Positions 27,535 through 37,530 of a DNA stretch of 64,000 bases are shown here, in pieces (the stretch's first letter is position 1; each line of letters starts with the position of its first letter). Source of the stretch: Desulfocapsa sp. (GTDB lineage Bacteria > Desulfobacterota > Desulfobulbia > Desulfobulbales > Desulfocapsaceae); the NCBI GenBank assembly GCA_013792135.1, contig VMSP01000023.1:1-64000 (forward strand), written 5' to 3'. A program made the position numbers and the translations under genes. Below the pieces are notes generated by a model, which ran no database searches, was not told where the DNA came from, and saw only the letters and a list, made by a program, of their open reading frames with translations.

Positions 27535-29387
27535 TTGCCGTAAAAGACAAGACCAATATCTCACGATTGCTGAAGCAGCTTTCACGGAATTCTTCTACAG
27601 AGAATACCATTGCCTTTGTTGCCGATAATGGCGGTATGCTCCAATCCTGCAAAAGAATTCTGGCTCTGTGTCGGGAAGGAAAGGAAGAGCCTCTGGAGTG
27701 GTTGCAAAAAGAATGTGTCGAGTATGGCGTACCATACCCATATTTCCTGCAGGAAGTAGGGCAAATTGTCGAGCTTTTCCAGTCTGACGATGAAAAGGAC
27801 GATAGCTATGAGATACTTGGTCTTTCTCCCTCTGCCAGTTTAGCCGAAGTCAAGCGCGCGTACCGTAAAATGACAGTCCAGTATCATCCGGATACTGCCG
27901 GAAATGCAGACAAAAATACCACAGAAAAATTTATTGAGATTAACAAGGCCTACCATACCATCAGTAATACCAAAAATCAGGAACCAGATGATGCAGTTCC
28001 GATCAATACAGATCATTCCTGGCACTATGGAAAGACAGAACGTATTGCCGGCCGCATAAACAAAAAAGTCATACTCTGGATGTTGGCCCTGATCCTGGGG
28101 GCAGTTTTAATCTGCGCCCTGGTCGCTCAGATATATTCTCAAAAAGTGATGATTGCAACGCTGCAGAGAAGTGGCTCTGCATTTGTTCCTCCTGCTAAAA
28201 AGTCTTTAGCTGGTGCTCCGACAGTGGCAATGACCTTTGCCGAAAAGATGAAAATTGCCGATACCAAAGAAAAGGATCAGCAGGCCACCAGACAAAAAGA
28301 ATCTGCACCTGCGCTTGTTCCGGCAGAAATCAGTAGTAATCAGCCTGAGCAGAAACTTGTCAAGGCTGTTATTCCTGAAGAACAAGAGAAGAATGTTGCA
28401 CTTCCTCCACAGGAACCGGTACAGGCTCCTGCGGAGGAAACTGAGGTTAAGTCCCCGGTCTCTCAACTTGCTGAGGCAGTCCAAAAGACGCCAGCCCCTC
28501 AACCTCCGGAAACTAAGAAAGAAATATCCACAACGAAAACCACAAAATCTCCAGTGCTGAAGAGAGATGATCCTGCTGCACAACATGAGCCGGCGTCGCT
28601 TGAAAGCAAACACATAGCCAAGAATGATGAACCAGTCACTGTAGCAACATACGACACAGTGAAACAAGAAATTGAGGCCCAAATTGGTGTAGAAACACTA
28701 CCGGTGCTGGTGCCTGCGGAGGGAGCTGAGGTTACATCTTCAATCACTCAACTTGCTGAGGATGAAAAAAAGACGCCAATTTCTCAACCTCCTGAAACGA
28801 AGGTAGAGAGCTCCACAACGAAAACCACAAAATCTCCAGTGCTGAAGAAAGATGATTCTTCTGCACAACATGTGGCGGTGGCGATTGAAAGTAAACACAT
28901 AGCCAAGCATAAAGAAAAAGTTGAGCCAACATACGACACAGTGAAACAAGAAATTAAGGCCCAAATTGTTATAGAGCAACTGCCGGAGCAAGAACCACCT
29001 CAGGTTGATCTATCTATTGCAGATGACATGCAACAGCGTATTAATACATTCTTGGCGGGATATTGTCGTACCTATGGAGAAAAAAACTTTGTGGCGTTTA
29101 GTCGTTTTTTTGAACCGAATGCCACAGAAAATGGTGAAGCATTTACTGGGGTCATCGACACCTATACTGATCTGTTCAAAGCCACTCAAAATATCGGACT
29201 GCAGATCTCTTTACTGAAATGGGAGGAGTCCCCAAAAGGTCAGATTGTGCTGAATGGCAGATTCAAAATCGATCTGGTATATCAGAATAAAGAATCTGTT
29301 CATGGCCAAGGTAAAATTGATTTCCTGCTCACCGATGACCATGGACAATTGCTTGTGCAGAAAATGGATTATACTTTTGATCAGTAA
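27531..29387 (+). CDS. J-domain membrane protein with 95-residue tandem repeat
   Basis: This 618-residue protein has a J domain (about residues 87-140, DSYEILGLSPSASLAEVKRAY...HPD), a membrane helix (VILWMLALILGAVLICALVAQIY, about 182-204), a long Pro/Glu/Lys-rich linker and a C-terminal SnoaL/NTF2-like domain (about 500-618, FLAGYCRTYGEKNFVAFSRFFEPNA). The linker contains two copies of a 95-residue unit (STTKTTKSPVLK and YDTVKQEI recur with a 285-base period). ATGA overlap with the previous gene shows translational coupling. It probably recruits DnaK to the inner membrane, with the far C-terminus in the periplasm; that is inference. Confidence 0.75.
   Translation: MIAVKDKTNISRLLKQLSRNSSTENTIAFVADNGGMLQSCKRILALCREGKEEPLEWLQKECVEYGVPYPYFLQEVGQIVELFQSDDEKDDSYEILGLSPSASLAEVKRAYRKMTVQYHPDTAGNADKNTTEKFIEINKAYHTISNTKNQEPDDAVPINTDHSWHYGKTERIAGRINKKVILWMLALILGAVLICALVAQIYSQKVMIATLQRSGSAFVPPAKKSLAGAPTVAMTFAEKMKIADTKEKDQQATRQKESAPALVPAEISSNQPEQKLVKAVIPEEQEKNVALPPQEPVQAPAEETEVKSPVSQLAEAVQKTPAPQPPETKKEISTTKTTKSPVLKRDDPAAQHEPASLESKHIAKNDEPVTVATYDTVKQEIEAQIGVETLPVLVPAEGAEVTSSITQLAEDEKKTPISQPPETKVESSTTKTTKSPVLKKDDSSAQHVAVAIESKHIAKHKEKVEPTYDTVKQEIKAQIVIEQLPEQEPPQVDLSIADDMQQRINTFLAGYCRTYGEKNFVAFSRFFEPNATENGEAFTGVIDTYTDLFKATQNIGLQISLLKWEESPKGQIVLNGRFKIDLVYQNKESVHGQGKIDFLLTDDHGQLLVQKMDYTFDQ
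28440..28970 (+). repeat. 285-bp tandem repeat inside the J-domain gene
   Basis: Two direct copies with a 285-base period (for example CAACGAAAACCACAAAATCT at 28531 and 28816) encode the 95-residue linker unit, in frame. Confidence 0.85.
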
Positions 29388-29454
29388 TGTAATGTGGCTG
29401 TCGGTATCCTCCGTTTAAGGCAAATTAGGCCATCCATGGCCTGCGGACCAAAAA

Positions 29455-29491
29455 AGTTTTTCTCAGCTCCTCTGCGTCTCTACGTGAGACC
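29455..29491. repeat. Dispersed CTCTGCG repeat, copy 4
   Basis: TTTCTCAGCTCCTCTGCGTCTCTACGTGAGA, preceded by the CCATCCATGGCCTGCGGAC segment shared with 22730. Lies between the J-domain gene and the RhuM-like gene. Confidence 0.65.
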
Positions 29492-29554
29492 TAATACGGC
29501 CAAAAGAATGAGTGAAATCTCAGGTGAATAGTTGCGAAGGATGAAGGTAAAAGG

Positions 29555-30148
29555 ATGAAGGATGAAAAGAAGCTGATCCGCAACAGTACGGCAGAATTTC
29601 TGATATTTACCGGGCAAAGCGGTGGGCAGAGCATTGAAGCCCGTTATGAGGACGAAACCATCTGGTTGACACAAAAGTTGATGGCCACCTTGTTTGATGT
29701 TAGCGTTCCCACCATCAATGAACACTTGAAAAATATCTTATCCAGCGGTGAATTGGTACAGGATTCAGTTATTCGGAAATTCCGAATAACTGCTGCGGAT
29801 GGTAAGCAATACAACACAAACTTCTACAATCTAGATGTCATTATCTCTGTAGGTTACCGGGTCAACTCGGTGCGGGCAACCCAATTTCGCCAATGGGCCA
29901 CTCAGGTATTGCGGGAGTTCGCCATCAAAGGTTACGTGCTGGACAAGAAACGCATGGAGAATGGATCCTTTCTTGGTGAGGACTATTTTGAGCGTTTGAA
30001 GGGACTAACAGGCTCCGTCTCCAATTTTTCGATGGATCTTGACGAACTGTCATTACCTTATAAATTTGATGTGAAATCTATTACTGGAATTCATAATCCC
30101 ACTCTAGCCGATCATGTCGCCAGGGTTGGAGTGGATATTTATCCATAA
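29555..30148 (+). pseudogene. RhuM-family N-terminus fused to a nucleotidyltransferase C-terminal scrap
   Basis: The first 150 residues match the RhuM/Fic-associated family (SIEARYEDETIWLTQKLMATLF, HLKNILSSGELV, YNLDVIISVGYRVNS, FRQWATQVLREF). RhuM proteins usually run to more than 300 residues, but here the family similarity stops after GEDYFERL. The last 40 residues (LPYKFDVKSITGIHNPTLADHVARVG) instead resemble the end of MNT-type nucleotidyltransferase antitoxins. I read this as a deletion fusing two accessory genes in frame. It sits between two dispersed repeats, between the export operon and the glycan cluster. Confidence 0.65.
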
Positions 30149-30196
30149 TGCAATCCGGGTCGAGCGTGAGTCGCTCTGAGCAATTCTTTTTTGGTT

Positions 30197-30228
30197 TTTC
30201 TCAGCGCCTCTGCGTCTCTGCGCGAGAT
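30197..30228. repeat. Dispersed CTCTGCG repeat, copy 5
   Basis: TTTCTCAGCGCCTCTGCGTCTCTGCGCGAGA, 43 bases before cysC. Confidence 0.7.
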
Positions 30229-30270
30229 CAGTTTTTATTAGTAATGTTTCAGAATATATCAGGATAACAA

Positions 30271-30873
30271 ATGACAATCTCCCCTAATGTAATTCGACAT
30301 AAGGCCGCAGTCACCCGGCCTCGGCGCGAGACCTTAAACGGCCATAAAAGCGTCAACCTTTGGTTTACCGGTCTTTCCGGTTCCGGCAAGTCAACTCTGG
30401 CCCATGCCGTTGAAGAACGGTTACACCTTCAGGGCAAAAGGACCTATGTCTTTGATGGTGATAACGTCCGACACGGGCTGTGCGGTGATCTGGGTTTCAG
30501 TATGGAAGATCGAAGGGAAAACCTGCGGAGAATTGCGGAAATGACAAAACTGTTCCTCGATTCCGGGGTTATCTCACTTACCGCTTTCATCTCACCCCTG
30601 GCCGAAGACCGGGCTCGAATCAGAGATATTATCGGCCCCGATGATTTTATTGAAGTCTACTGCAACTGCCCTTTGGAAATCTGTGAACAACGCGATGTCA
30701 AAGGGCTCTACAAAATGGCACGCGAAGGTAAGATTAAAAATTACACCGGGGTTTCCTCACCCTATGAACCACCGGCCGACCCGGACATTGAGCTGAATAC
30801 AGGAACGCAACCCTTAATGGAATGTGTGAATATGATTGTGGACGCTCTTCGTGCCAGGGGTATTATTTTTTAG
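30271..30873 (+). CDS. cysC: Adenylyl-sulfate kinase
   Basis: This protein of 200 residues phosphorylates APS to PAPS. The P-loop FTGLSGSGKSTLAHAVEE, the DGDNVRHGLCGDLGFS segment, RRIAEMTKLF, and ISPLAEDRARIRDIIG are characteristic. No cysN, cysD or PAPS reductase is nearby. Inside a polysaccharide locus its product PAPS would suit a sulfotransferase, but I find none in the window. Confidence 0.95.
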   Translation: MTISPNVIRHKAAVTRPRRETLNGHKSVNLWFTGLSGSGKSTLAHAVEERLHLQGKRTYVFDGDNVRHGLCGDLGFSMEDRRENLRRIAEMTKLFLDSGVISLTAFISPLAEDRARIRDIIGPDDFIEVYCNCPLEICEQRDVKGLYKMAREGKIKNYTGVSSPYEPPADPDIELNTGTQPLMECVNMIVDALRARGIIF

Positions 30874-31028
30874 GGGTTTAGAAAACTATCACTTTCTTAA
30901 TTTTGCTTCCTACGTCCTTAAAGTAATTTGAAAATATTTTTCGTAACTTTATCGTATAGCTCCCGAGAGGGGTCTTTGCGAATTTCTGGTGGACTGTACG
31001 CTGCTGTTCAAAAACAAAGAGACCAAAA

Positions 31029-31352
31029 ATGACCCGACCAAAATCTCAGACCTCAGCACTTACTCCTCAGCCCTCGTCGCAACCGAAGGTTGCGTTAATC
31101 ACCGGTATTACCGGTCAGGATGGCGCTTATCTCGCCGAGTTCCTTCTGAAAAAAGGCTATGAGGTCCACGGCCTCAAACGCCGTACCTCGCTTTTTAATA
31201 CGTATCGTATCGACCACCTCTACCAGTATCCTCACGAGAAAGATCGTCGTTTCGTCCTCCATCACGGCGACATGACTGACTCCAGCAGTCTGATCTGCAT
31301 TGTTCAACAAGTACAGCCGGATGAGATCTACAACATGGCTATTCGGTCCTGA
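31029..31352 (+). pseudogene. gmd: GDP-mannose 4,6-dehydratase, N-terminal fragment
   Basis: The 107-residue frame matches the start of Gmd: [29 protein letters not shown] is the NAD-binding Rossmann motif, then [20 protein letters not shown] and PDEIYNMA. A full enzyme has about 350-370 residues and continues IYNLAAQSHV; here the frame ends IYNMAIRS and stop. About 250 residues, including the catalytic Tyr-Lys, are missing. The fcl gene starts 18 bases later, so a deletion joined the two. GDP-4-keto-6-deoxymannose must come from another gmd copy. Confidence 0.85.
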
Positions 31353-31370
31353 ATTGATAGGGATTTGATT

Positions 31371-32333
31371 ATGAATCTACAAGATAAGATCTACATTGCC
31401 GGCCATCGTGGCCTGGTTGGCTCAGCTCTGATGCGGCAACTACAAGCCAAAGGATACAATAACCTCATCACTCGCACCCATGATGAACTGGATCTAACTG
31501 ATCAAAGTGCTGTGCGTGATTTCTTTGCTGCTGAAAACCCTGATTATGTCTTCTTGGCTGCAGCTAAAGTCGGTGGCATTCATGCCAACAATACCTATCC
31601 GGCAGAATTCATCTACTCCAATCTGACCATCCAGTCCAACGTCATTCATGAGGCTTACCGCGGTGGCGTTAAACGCCTGCTGTTCCTCGGCTCAAGCTGT
31701 ATTTATCCACGTGACTGTCCACAGCCGATGAAGGAAGAATACCTCCTTACCGGCCCGCTGGAGTCCACCAATCGTCCCTATGCCCTGGCCAAGATCGCGG
31801 GCATCGAGATGTGCTGGGCCTACAATCGGCAATATGGCACCAGGTTCATGGCCGTGATGCCCACCAACCTGTATGGCCCAAACGATAATTACGATCTCAA
31901 CAACTCCCACGTTCTGCCTGCGCTGATCCGCAAGATGCATGAAGCGAAACAGCGTGGCGATAAGGAAGTTGTGGTGTGGGGTACCGGCACACCGAGGCGC
32001 GAATTCCTCTACAGCGACGACATGGCGGAAGCCTGCCTCTATCTGCTGGAACAGCCGGAAGAAAAGCTGCAATCGTTGTTTAGGGACAAACAACCGCCGC
32101 TTGTAAATGTTGGTTGCGGTGAAGACCTAACCATCCGAGAATTGGCGGAGCTGGTTAGGGATGTGGTTGGCTTTCCTGGCAACCTTACTTTTGATCCCTC
32201 CAAACCGGATGGGACGATGCGGAAGTTGCTGGACGTCTCCCGCATCAACGCACTCGGCTGGCAACGCAAGGTGCCGTTGAAGGAAGGCATCGCCTTCTCC
32301 TATCAGGACATGTTGGGCAAAGAAGAAAAATAA
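31371..32333 (+). CDS. fcl: GDP-L-fucose synthase
   Basis: This 320-residue SDR epimerase-reductase makes GDP-L-fucose from GDP-4-keto-6-deoxymannose. [19 protein letters not shown] is the cofactor motif; [18 protein letters not shown] and [14 protein letters not shown] (YxxxK) supply catalytic residues; [14 protein letters not shown] is typical. The ATG at 31371 is preferred to the TTG at 31365. The upstream gmd is broken, yet the downstream fucosyltransferase at 40589 would use the product. Confidence 0.94.
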   Translation: MNLQDKIYIAGHRGLVGSALMRQLQAKGYNNLITRTHDELDLTDQSAVRDFFAAENPDYVFLAAAKVGGIHANNTYPAEFIYSNLTIQSNVIHEAYRGGVKRLLFLGSSCIYPRDCPQPMKEEYLLTGPLESTNRPYALAKIAGIEMCWAYNRQYGTRFMAVMPTNLYGPNDNYDLNNSHVLPALIRKMHEAKQRGDKEVVVWGTGTPRREFLYSDDMAEACLYLLEQPEEKLQSLFRDKQPPLVNVGCGEDLTIRELAELVRDVVGFPGNLTFDPSKPDGTMRKLLDVSRINALGWQRKVPLKEGIAFSYQDMLGKEEK

Positions 32334-32411
32334 ATGAGAACCAATAATTTAGCTTAACCCCTACTACGACTACGAGACGCATCAACGTAATTGAAATCGG
32401 TGTGTAACTTA

Positions 32412-33350
32412 ATGAAAAATAATATTCATCCCTTAGCAGATGTCCAAAGCCAAGATATAGGCGCAGGTACCTGCATCTGGCAATTTTGCGTAGTGTTGGC
32501 AGGAGCCAAAATTGGTTCGAACTGCAACATCTGCGCGCAGGTATTGATTGAAAACGATGTGGTGATTGGTGACAAAGTTACGATCAAAAGCGGAGTGCAA
32601 CTTTGGGATGGCATACGCATTGAAGACAATGTCTTCATCGGGCCAAACGTCACTTTTACCAATGACTTGTTCCCTCGCTCCAAGGTGTATCCCGAGCAGT
32701 TTTTGCAGACCTTCATCAAGACTGGTGCCTCGATTGGTGCGAATGCCACCATCTTGCCGGGTGTGACGGTGGCTGAAGGAGCGATGATTGGAGCCGGCGC
32801 AGTGGTGACACGTTCTGTGCCACCCAATGCAATTGTGGTGGGCAACCCAGCGCGGATTGTTGGTTATACCAATACCAAACTGGAAGAAAGCATTAAACAG
32901 CAACTATCGAAAGATGATCGCAAGCCGCCATTCTCGGACACCACAGTTGTGCGAGGTGTCACAACACATAAATTCCCACTGATACCCGACTTACGTGGCA
33001 GCCTCACGGCGGGTGAATTTGAACAGCATATACCCTTCGCGCCTCAGCGCTACTTCATGGTGTTTGATGTGCCAAGCAAAGAAACGCGCGGTGAACATGC
33101 TCATCGCACCTGCCATCAATTTTTGATTTGCGTGCGTGGTAGCTGTGCGGTCTTGGCGGATGATGGTGTGAATCGAACAGAAGTGTTGCTGGATTCCCCC
33201 GACAAAGGCATCTACCTGCCACCGATGGTTTGGGGTGTGCAATACAAATATTCAGAAGATGCTGTGTTGCTGGTCTTTGCGTCGCATCATTATGAATCAT
33301 CCGATTACATCCGAAATTATTCGGATTTTCTAAACGAAGTAGCGAAATAA
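32412..33350 (+). CDS. Bifunctional acetyltransferase / dTDP-hexose 3,4-ketoisomerase, WxcM-like
   Basis: The N-terminal 170 residues are a left-handed beta-helix of hexapeptide repeats ([48 protein letters not shown]), an acyl-CoA dependent N-acetyltransferase. From about residue 185 the chain is a FdtA/QdtA-like cupin ([31 protein letters not shown]), which shifts the keto group of dTDP-4-keto-6-deoxyglucose to C3. This WxcM arrangement plus the aminotransferase that follows gives dTDP-Fuc3NAc or dTDP-Qui3NAc. RmlA and RmlB are not in the window. The start is the ATG at 32412; the 32391 start in the track lacks support. Confidence 0.9.
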   Translation: MKNNIHPLADVQSQDIGAGTCIWQFCVVLAGAKIGSNCNICAQVLIENDVVIGDKVTIKSGVQLWDGIRIEDNVFIGPNVTFTNDLFPRSKVYPEQFLQTFIKTGASIGANATILPGVTVAEGAMIGAGAVVTRSVPPNAIVVGNPARIVGYTNTKLEESIKQQLSKDDRKPPFSDTTVVRGVTTHKFPLIPDLRGSLTAGEFEQHIPFAPQRYFMVFDVPSKETRGEHAHRTCHQFLICVRGSCAVLADDGVNRTEVLLDSPDKGIYLPPMVWGVQYKYSEDAVLLVFASHHYESSDYIRNYSDFLNEVAK

Positions 33351-33357
33351 AATTAAA

Positions 33358-34467
33358 ATGAAAGTTCCTTTTCTCGATTTAAAAGCGTCCTATCTCGAAC
33401 TTCAACCGGACATTGATGCCGCGATCAAGCGCGTGCTTGACTCGGGGTGGTACATTCTCGGCAAAGAAGTGGATGGCTTTGAGCAAGAGTATGCGGCCTA
33501 CTGCGAAGCGAAACATTGCGTGGGGGTGGCGAATGGCCTGGATGCCTTGCATCTGGCACTGTTGGCGCTAGGAGTAGGTGCCGGCGATGAAGTCATCGTG
33601 CCGAGCAATACCTATATCGCCACTTGGCTGGCAGTCAGTCAGTGCGGCGCAATACCGATACCAGTCGAACCCGATGCCGCGACCTATAACATAGATCCGG
33701 CGCGCATTGAAACAGCGATTACCCCGCGCACCAAAGTCATCCTGCCCGTTCATTTGTATGGTCAGCCAGCCGATATGGACCCGATTTTGGCGATTGCGTG
33801 CAAGCATGGCTTGAAAGTGCTGGAAGACGGCGCCCAGGCGCACGGCGCCCGTTACAAAGGTAAGCGGCTCGGTGCGCATGGCGATGTGGTGGCGTGGAGC
33901 TTTTACCCCGGTAAGAATCTTGGGGCGTATGGCGACGGTGGGGCAATCACCACCGATGATGCAGAAGTCGCAGAGCGCATCCGTGTACTGCGCAACTATG
34001 GTTCACGGGTGAAATACGTCAATGACGTGCGTGGTTTCAATAGTCGGCTGGACACCCTGCAAGCGGCGTTGTTGCGCGTCAAATTGCAACACTTGGATCG
34101 CTGGAACGAGGCGCGCCGAAAAATTGCTGCCCAGTATCTGACTGGCCTATCAGGTATCGATTTAATACTTCCATTCGTTCCCAATTGGGCAGATCCGGTG
34201 TGGCATTTGTTTGTCGTACGCAGCAAGGCGCGTGAACGATTCCATCAGCAGCTCAACCAAGCGGGTGTTGGCATCCTGATTCATTACCCGATTCCGCCGC
34301 ATCTTCAGGGGGCGTATGCCGACCTTGGGTTTGGCAAAGAGGCATTCCCCATCGCTGAGCGAATTCATGAGGAGGTATTGAGTCTGCCCATGTTTCCGAG
34401 CATGTCGCGGGAGCAAACCAACCAAGTGATAGTGGCCTGTTGCAAAGTACAGGGTGCTGCCGAATGA
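33358..34467 (+). CDS. DegT-family sugar 3-aminotransferase, FdtB-like
   Basis: This PLP enzyme of 369 residues would transaminate the 3-keto sugar made by the upstream ketoisomerase, producing the 3-amino-3,6-dideoxyhexose. [36 protein letters not shown] and [12 protein letters not shown] open the fold; the internal aldimine Lys is in [18 protein letters not shown]. Upstream spacing is seven bases and the next gene overlaps by ATGA, so all are one operon. Confidence 0.93.
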   Translation: MKVPFLDLKASYLELQPDIDAAIKRVLDSGWYILGKEVDGFEQEYAAYCEAKHCVGVANGLDALHLALLALGVGAGDEVIVPSNTYIATWLAVSQCGAIPIPVEPDAATYNIDPARIETAITPRTKVILPVHLYGQPADMDPILAIACKHGLKVLEDGAQAHGARYKGKRLGAHGDVVAWSFYPGKNLGAYGDGGAITTDDAEVAERIRVLRNYGSRVKYVNDVRGFNSRLDTLQAALLRVKLQHLDRWNEARRKIAAQYLTGLSGIDLILPFVPNWADPVWHLFVVRSKARERFHQQLNQAGVGILIHYPIPPHLQGAYADLGFGKEAFPIAERIHEEVLSLPMFPSMSREQTNQVIVACCKVQGAAE

Positions 34468-35735
34468 CTTTGGTCAAGACTAGCCTGCTCAACGGTATTG
34501 CTGTTGCCGTAAAAGTTGCAAGTGCTCTCGTGCTTAACAAGATATTGGCGGTCTATGTTGGCCCCGCCGGATATGCCCTCATCGGTCAGTTTCAGAATGC
34601 AGTTTCCATTATAGTCAGCCTTGCCGGTGGCGTGGTGGCGACGGGGGTCACCAAGGCGACCGCTCAACATTTTGATGATGAGGCAAGGCAACATGCAGTC
34701 TGGCAAACCGCGATACGATTTTCTTTGGGGGCATCATTATTCGCGGCTGTCATCCTGTTGTTTATTGGTAATGATCTGGCTCAATGGCTGTTGCATCGGG
34801 CGGACATGTCCAGTGTCTTTGTCTGGTTGGCACTCACCTTACCTGCTTTGGCCGCCAACAACCTTTTGATGGCGATCGTCAATGGCAAAAAAGAAGTTGG
34901 TATTTATGTTACGGTTAACATTCTCGGCAGCTTGCTCAGTATGCTGGTGACAGGGTTGATGGCCTTCAACTTTGGCCTGTATGGTACGCTAGTTGCCTTT
35001 ACGATTAACCCCGCCATCGTGTTGCTGTCCACAGCGGCGATCGTCGCGCGACGCGATTGGTTCAAGGCCAGATTCCTTTGGGGCCAGATGAATCGCCCCG
35101 TCTTGCGTGAGCTGTCTGGATTTGGCTTGATGGGGCTGACTTCTGCCCTAACCATGCCCCTCACTTTCATGTTAATTCGCGATCATCTGGCAACCAACCT
35201 GGGTTTAACCGCCGCCGGCTATTGGCAGGCTTCATGGAAGATTAGCGAGATTTACTTAATGCTGGTGACCACCACGCTGTCGGTTTATTACCTGCCACGC
35301 CTGTCAGAAATTAGAACTGCACCTGAACTGAAGGCAGAGATTATCAAAGTTTATCGCTTTGTTTTACCTGTCGTCGTAGTGGGTGCATTGACAATTTTTG
35401 TATTGCGTGATTTCATCATCCACACCCTGTTCACCCCAGACTTTTTACCTATGCGTGAGTTGTTTCCTTGGCAGCTTGCGGGAGATGTGATCAAGATCGG
35501 CTCTTGGATACTCGGTTACATAATGCTTGGGCGAGCGATGGTGAAGTTTTTTGTGATCACGGAAATCGCTTTTTCCATTTCATTTGTTTTATTGAGTTGG
35601 TTATTGGTTGGCGTCTTTGGCTTGGTTGGGGTGTCCATGGCCTATGCGATAAACTACTTCTTGCACTGGGTCGGCATGTGGTACTTGGTGAAATATGAAA
35701 TGCGGCGGATGGAGATGGTGCATGGTCAATCCTAA
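34464..35735 (+). CDS. Polysaccharide flippase, Wzx-like
   Basis: This protein of about 423 residues has 12-14 predicted membrane helices and the MATE-like N-terminus [21 protein letters not shown] with [15 protein letters not shown], as in O-antigen translocases (RfbX/WzxE group). It would flip undecaprenyl-linked repeat units across the inner membrane. I take the ATG at 34464, overlapping the aminotransferase stop (ATGA), instead of the track start at 34440. Confidence 0.9.
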   Translation: MTLVKTSLLNGIAVAVKVASALVLNKILAVYVGPAGYALIGQFQNAVSIIVSLAGGVVATGVTKATAQHFDDEARQHAVWQTAIRFSLGASLFAAVILLFIGNDLAQWLLHRADMSSVFVWLALTLPALAANNLLMAIVNGKKEVGIYVTVNILGSLLSMLVTGLMAFNFGLYGTLVAFTINPAIVLLSTAAIVARRDWFKARFLWGQMNRPVLRELSGFGLMGLTSALTMPLTFMLIRDHLATNLGLTAAGYWQASWKISEIYLMLVTTTLSVYYLPRLSEIRTAPELKAEIIKVYRFVLPVVVVGALTIFVLRDFIIHTLFTPDFLPMRELFPWQLAGDVIKIGSWILGYIMLGRAMVKFFVITEIAFSISFVLLSWLLVGVFGLVGVSMAYAINYFLHWVGMWYLVKYEMRRMEMVHGQS

Positions 35736-36366
35736 GCCATCCTTGCTGTGTCGTTTACGACGCCGATTGCAGTTATTGCCAATCCGGATGTATCAGCGAT
35801 TGCGGGTCTGGGGGTACAAATTCGTTTCGAATATTCATCATTGCGACAGCCTGGCCTGTTTCAACCAGCCCGTGGTGATGACTGGTCGGGGAAGGGTTCA
35901 ATTAGGGCGCTGCAACCTGGGAGTTTGGCCATCCCCCTATTATTTGAACGGCTATATTCATATCGAAGCGCGCGATGCTACCTCAAGCATAGAAATTGAA
36001 GATGGTGTATGGGTCAACAACAATGCGGTAATTATTGCCGAGCGCAGCAGTATCCGCATCGGAGCCAACACGCTGATAGGTACAGAGTTTACTGTTTATG
36101 ATTCCGATTTTCATGATCTGCATCCAGAAAACAGAATGTCCGGAATTCACAAATGTGCGTCAGTGAGTATTGGCAAAAATGTATTCATTGGATCACGGGT
36201 AATGGTGCTGAAAGGCGTGGATATTGGTGATAATTGCGTGATTGCTAGTGGGGCTGTTGTTACAAATTCTGTACCCGCGAATTGCATTGCAGGGGGTGTG
36301 CCCGCACGAGTTATCAGATATCTGAGAAACGACGAAAAACAAGAGAATATTTTGCAAGGTAGATGA
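35722..36366 (+). CDS. Hexapeptide-repeat acetyltransferase
   Basis: About 214 residues. Residues 75-195 are left-handed beta-helix repeats (IEIEDGVWVNNNAVIIAE, IRIGANTLIGTEFTVYDSD, IGKNVFIGSRVMVLKGVDIGDNCVIASGAVV), matching sugar O- or N-acetyltransferases of the LacA/WbbJ type. The substrate is unknown. The ATG at 35722 has GGAG nearby and overlaps the flippase end by 14 bases. Confidence 0.85.
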   Translation: MVNPKPSLLCRLRRRLQLLPIRMYQRLRVWGYKFVSNIHHCDSLACFNQPVVMTGRGRVQLGRCNLGVWPSPYYLNGYIHIEARDATSSIEIEDGVWVNNNAVIIAERSSIRIGANTLIGTEFTVYDSDFHDLHPENRMSGIHKCASVSIGKNVFIGSRVMVLKGVDIGDNCVIASGAVVTNSVPANCIAGGVPARVIRYLRNDEKQENILQGR

Positions 36367-37355
36367 TGGAAATCTTTCTAACTTTCTTGATTATTACCTA
36401 TCGTCGACCTGAAAAGGTTGCGCGGCTACTGCGTTTATTTTTGGATGATCGTTGGCAGCATCTTAATCATTTGAAGTTCGAAATTGTGATTGCGGACGAT
36501 CATGGTGAAGATGGTACTTACGAGATTATCAGTCCAATAATTAATCAGCTTGAAGAAAATGGCTGGCGGGTTAAGTACATTTATCGTGAAACGAATTTAC
36601 GGGGTGATCGCAATTTGTATTATGGGTATACACGGGATTCCTCAGGCAAGTTTGTTTGGTTCTTGTGTGATGATGATGTGATAGACGTCGGGTTGGCGAT
36701 CCCTTACATTGAAATGGTACGTCAAGTAAACCCTTTGGTCAGTATTTGTGGTTTTGTGCAAGGCAGCGATAATCATTCTGGAAATTTTTTCGGAGGTGAT
36801 GCTCGACTCGTTCAGGATTTTCCGGAGGCTGTCAATTATTTGATTAAGTTTCCCAAAACTACGGCCTATCTTATGCGGCGTTGTCCGGGAATAAATCTTG
36901 ATCATGTGTTTGAACGGTGGGATCGTACATTGTTTTCTTGGATTGGGATTCCTATTTGTTTGTTAGCCCAGACAAAAAATGAAGGTGTTTTAATATATCC
37001 TGCTGTTGTGGCATGCGCTGATGATGATTATGGACTATTGCAATATAGCTATAGGATTTTCGGAAAATTGGCTTTTGTTATTGAGGATAGCATTAAACTT
37101 TCTGGAAAATCTTTTCAGAAAATTAGACCCAGTCTGGTTAATTTGACTGATAATGACGAAATAAAACTATGCCTTAATGGTTTACAAGCACACTACAGTT
37201 GGCGATGTCCCATTGGATATACGACAGACGTTCTTAATCAAGAATTAATTTTCATACAAAAAAATTGGTTGGCCATTTTTCGCTCACAACTGCGTATGGT
37301 GTCATTTATGAAGTTTATTATTTACTTTTTGGGGTCCTATGTCTTTCATTCGTAA
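36363..37355 (+). CDS. Family 2 glycosyltransferase
   Basis: This 330-residue GT-A enzyme has the nucleotide-binding start FLIITYRRPEKVARLL, the acidic IADDHGEDGTYEI and the metal-binding CDDDVIDVG (DxD-like) near residue 105. Membrane attachment is not obvious apart from the hydrophobic C-terminus. It adds an unknown sugar to the lipid-linked unit. It overlaps the acetyltransferase by four bases and has visibly more AT-rich codons than its upstream neighbours, hinting at separate origin. Confidence 0.87.
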   Translation: MMEIFLTFLIITYRRPEKVARLLRLFLDDRWQHLNHLKFEIVIADDHGEDGTYEIISPIINQLEENGWRVKYIYRETNLRGDRNLYYGYTRDSSGKFVWFLCDDDVIDVGLAIPYIEMVRQVNPLVSICGFVQGSDNHSGNFFGGDARLVQDFPEAVNYLIKFPKTTAYLMRRCPGINLDHVFERWDRTLFSWIGIPICLLAQTKNEGVLIYPAVVACADDDYGLLQYSYRIFGKLAFVIEDSIKLSGKSFQKIRPSLVNLTDNDEIKLCLNGLQAHYSWRCPIGYTTDVLNQELIFIQKNWLAIFRSQLRMVSFMKFIIYFLGSYVFHS

Positions 37356-37530
37356 ATGCTATTTTTTATTAAGCGCCCAATTTGGCATTGACCCAAGAAA
37401 AACATTTCGCTCTTTGTGGGGCCTGCCCCGATATGTGCGCGATTTCTTCAGCTTCAACTACACCGGCCGCCTTGAATTGCTGCCCTGCCTGCATGACTGG
37501 TATGAAGATGAAGTGGCGGTGAAAATCTGA
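37339..37530 (+). pseudogene. Methyltransferase-like N-terminal fragment
   Basis: The 63-residue frame (FLLSAQFGIDPRKTFRSLWGLPRYVRDFF, GRLELLPCLHDWYED) resembles the start of SAM-dependent methyltransferases common in polysaccharide loci, which normally run past 200 residues. It ends right where the polymerase-like gene begins, overlapping it by one base, so the remainder was deleted. Assignment is from memory of the conserved N-terminus. Confidence 0.55.
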
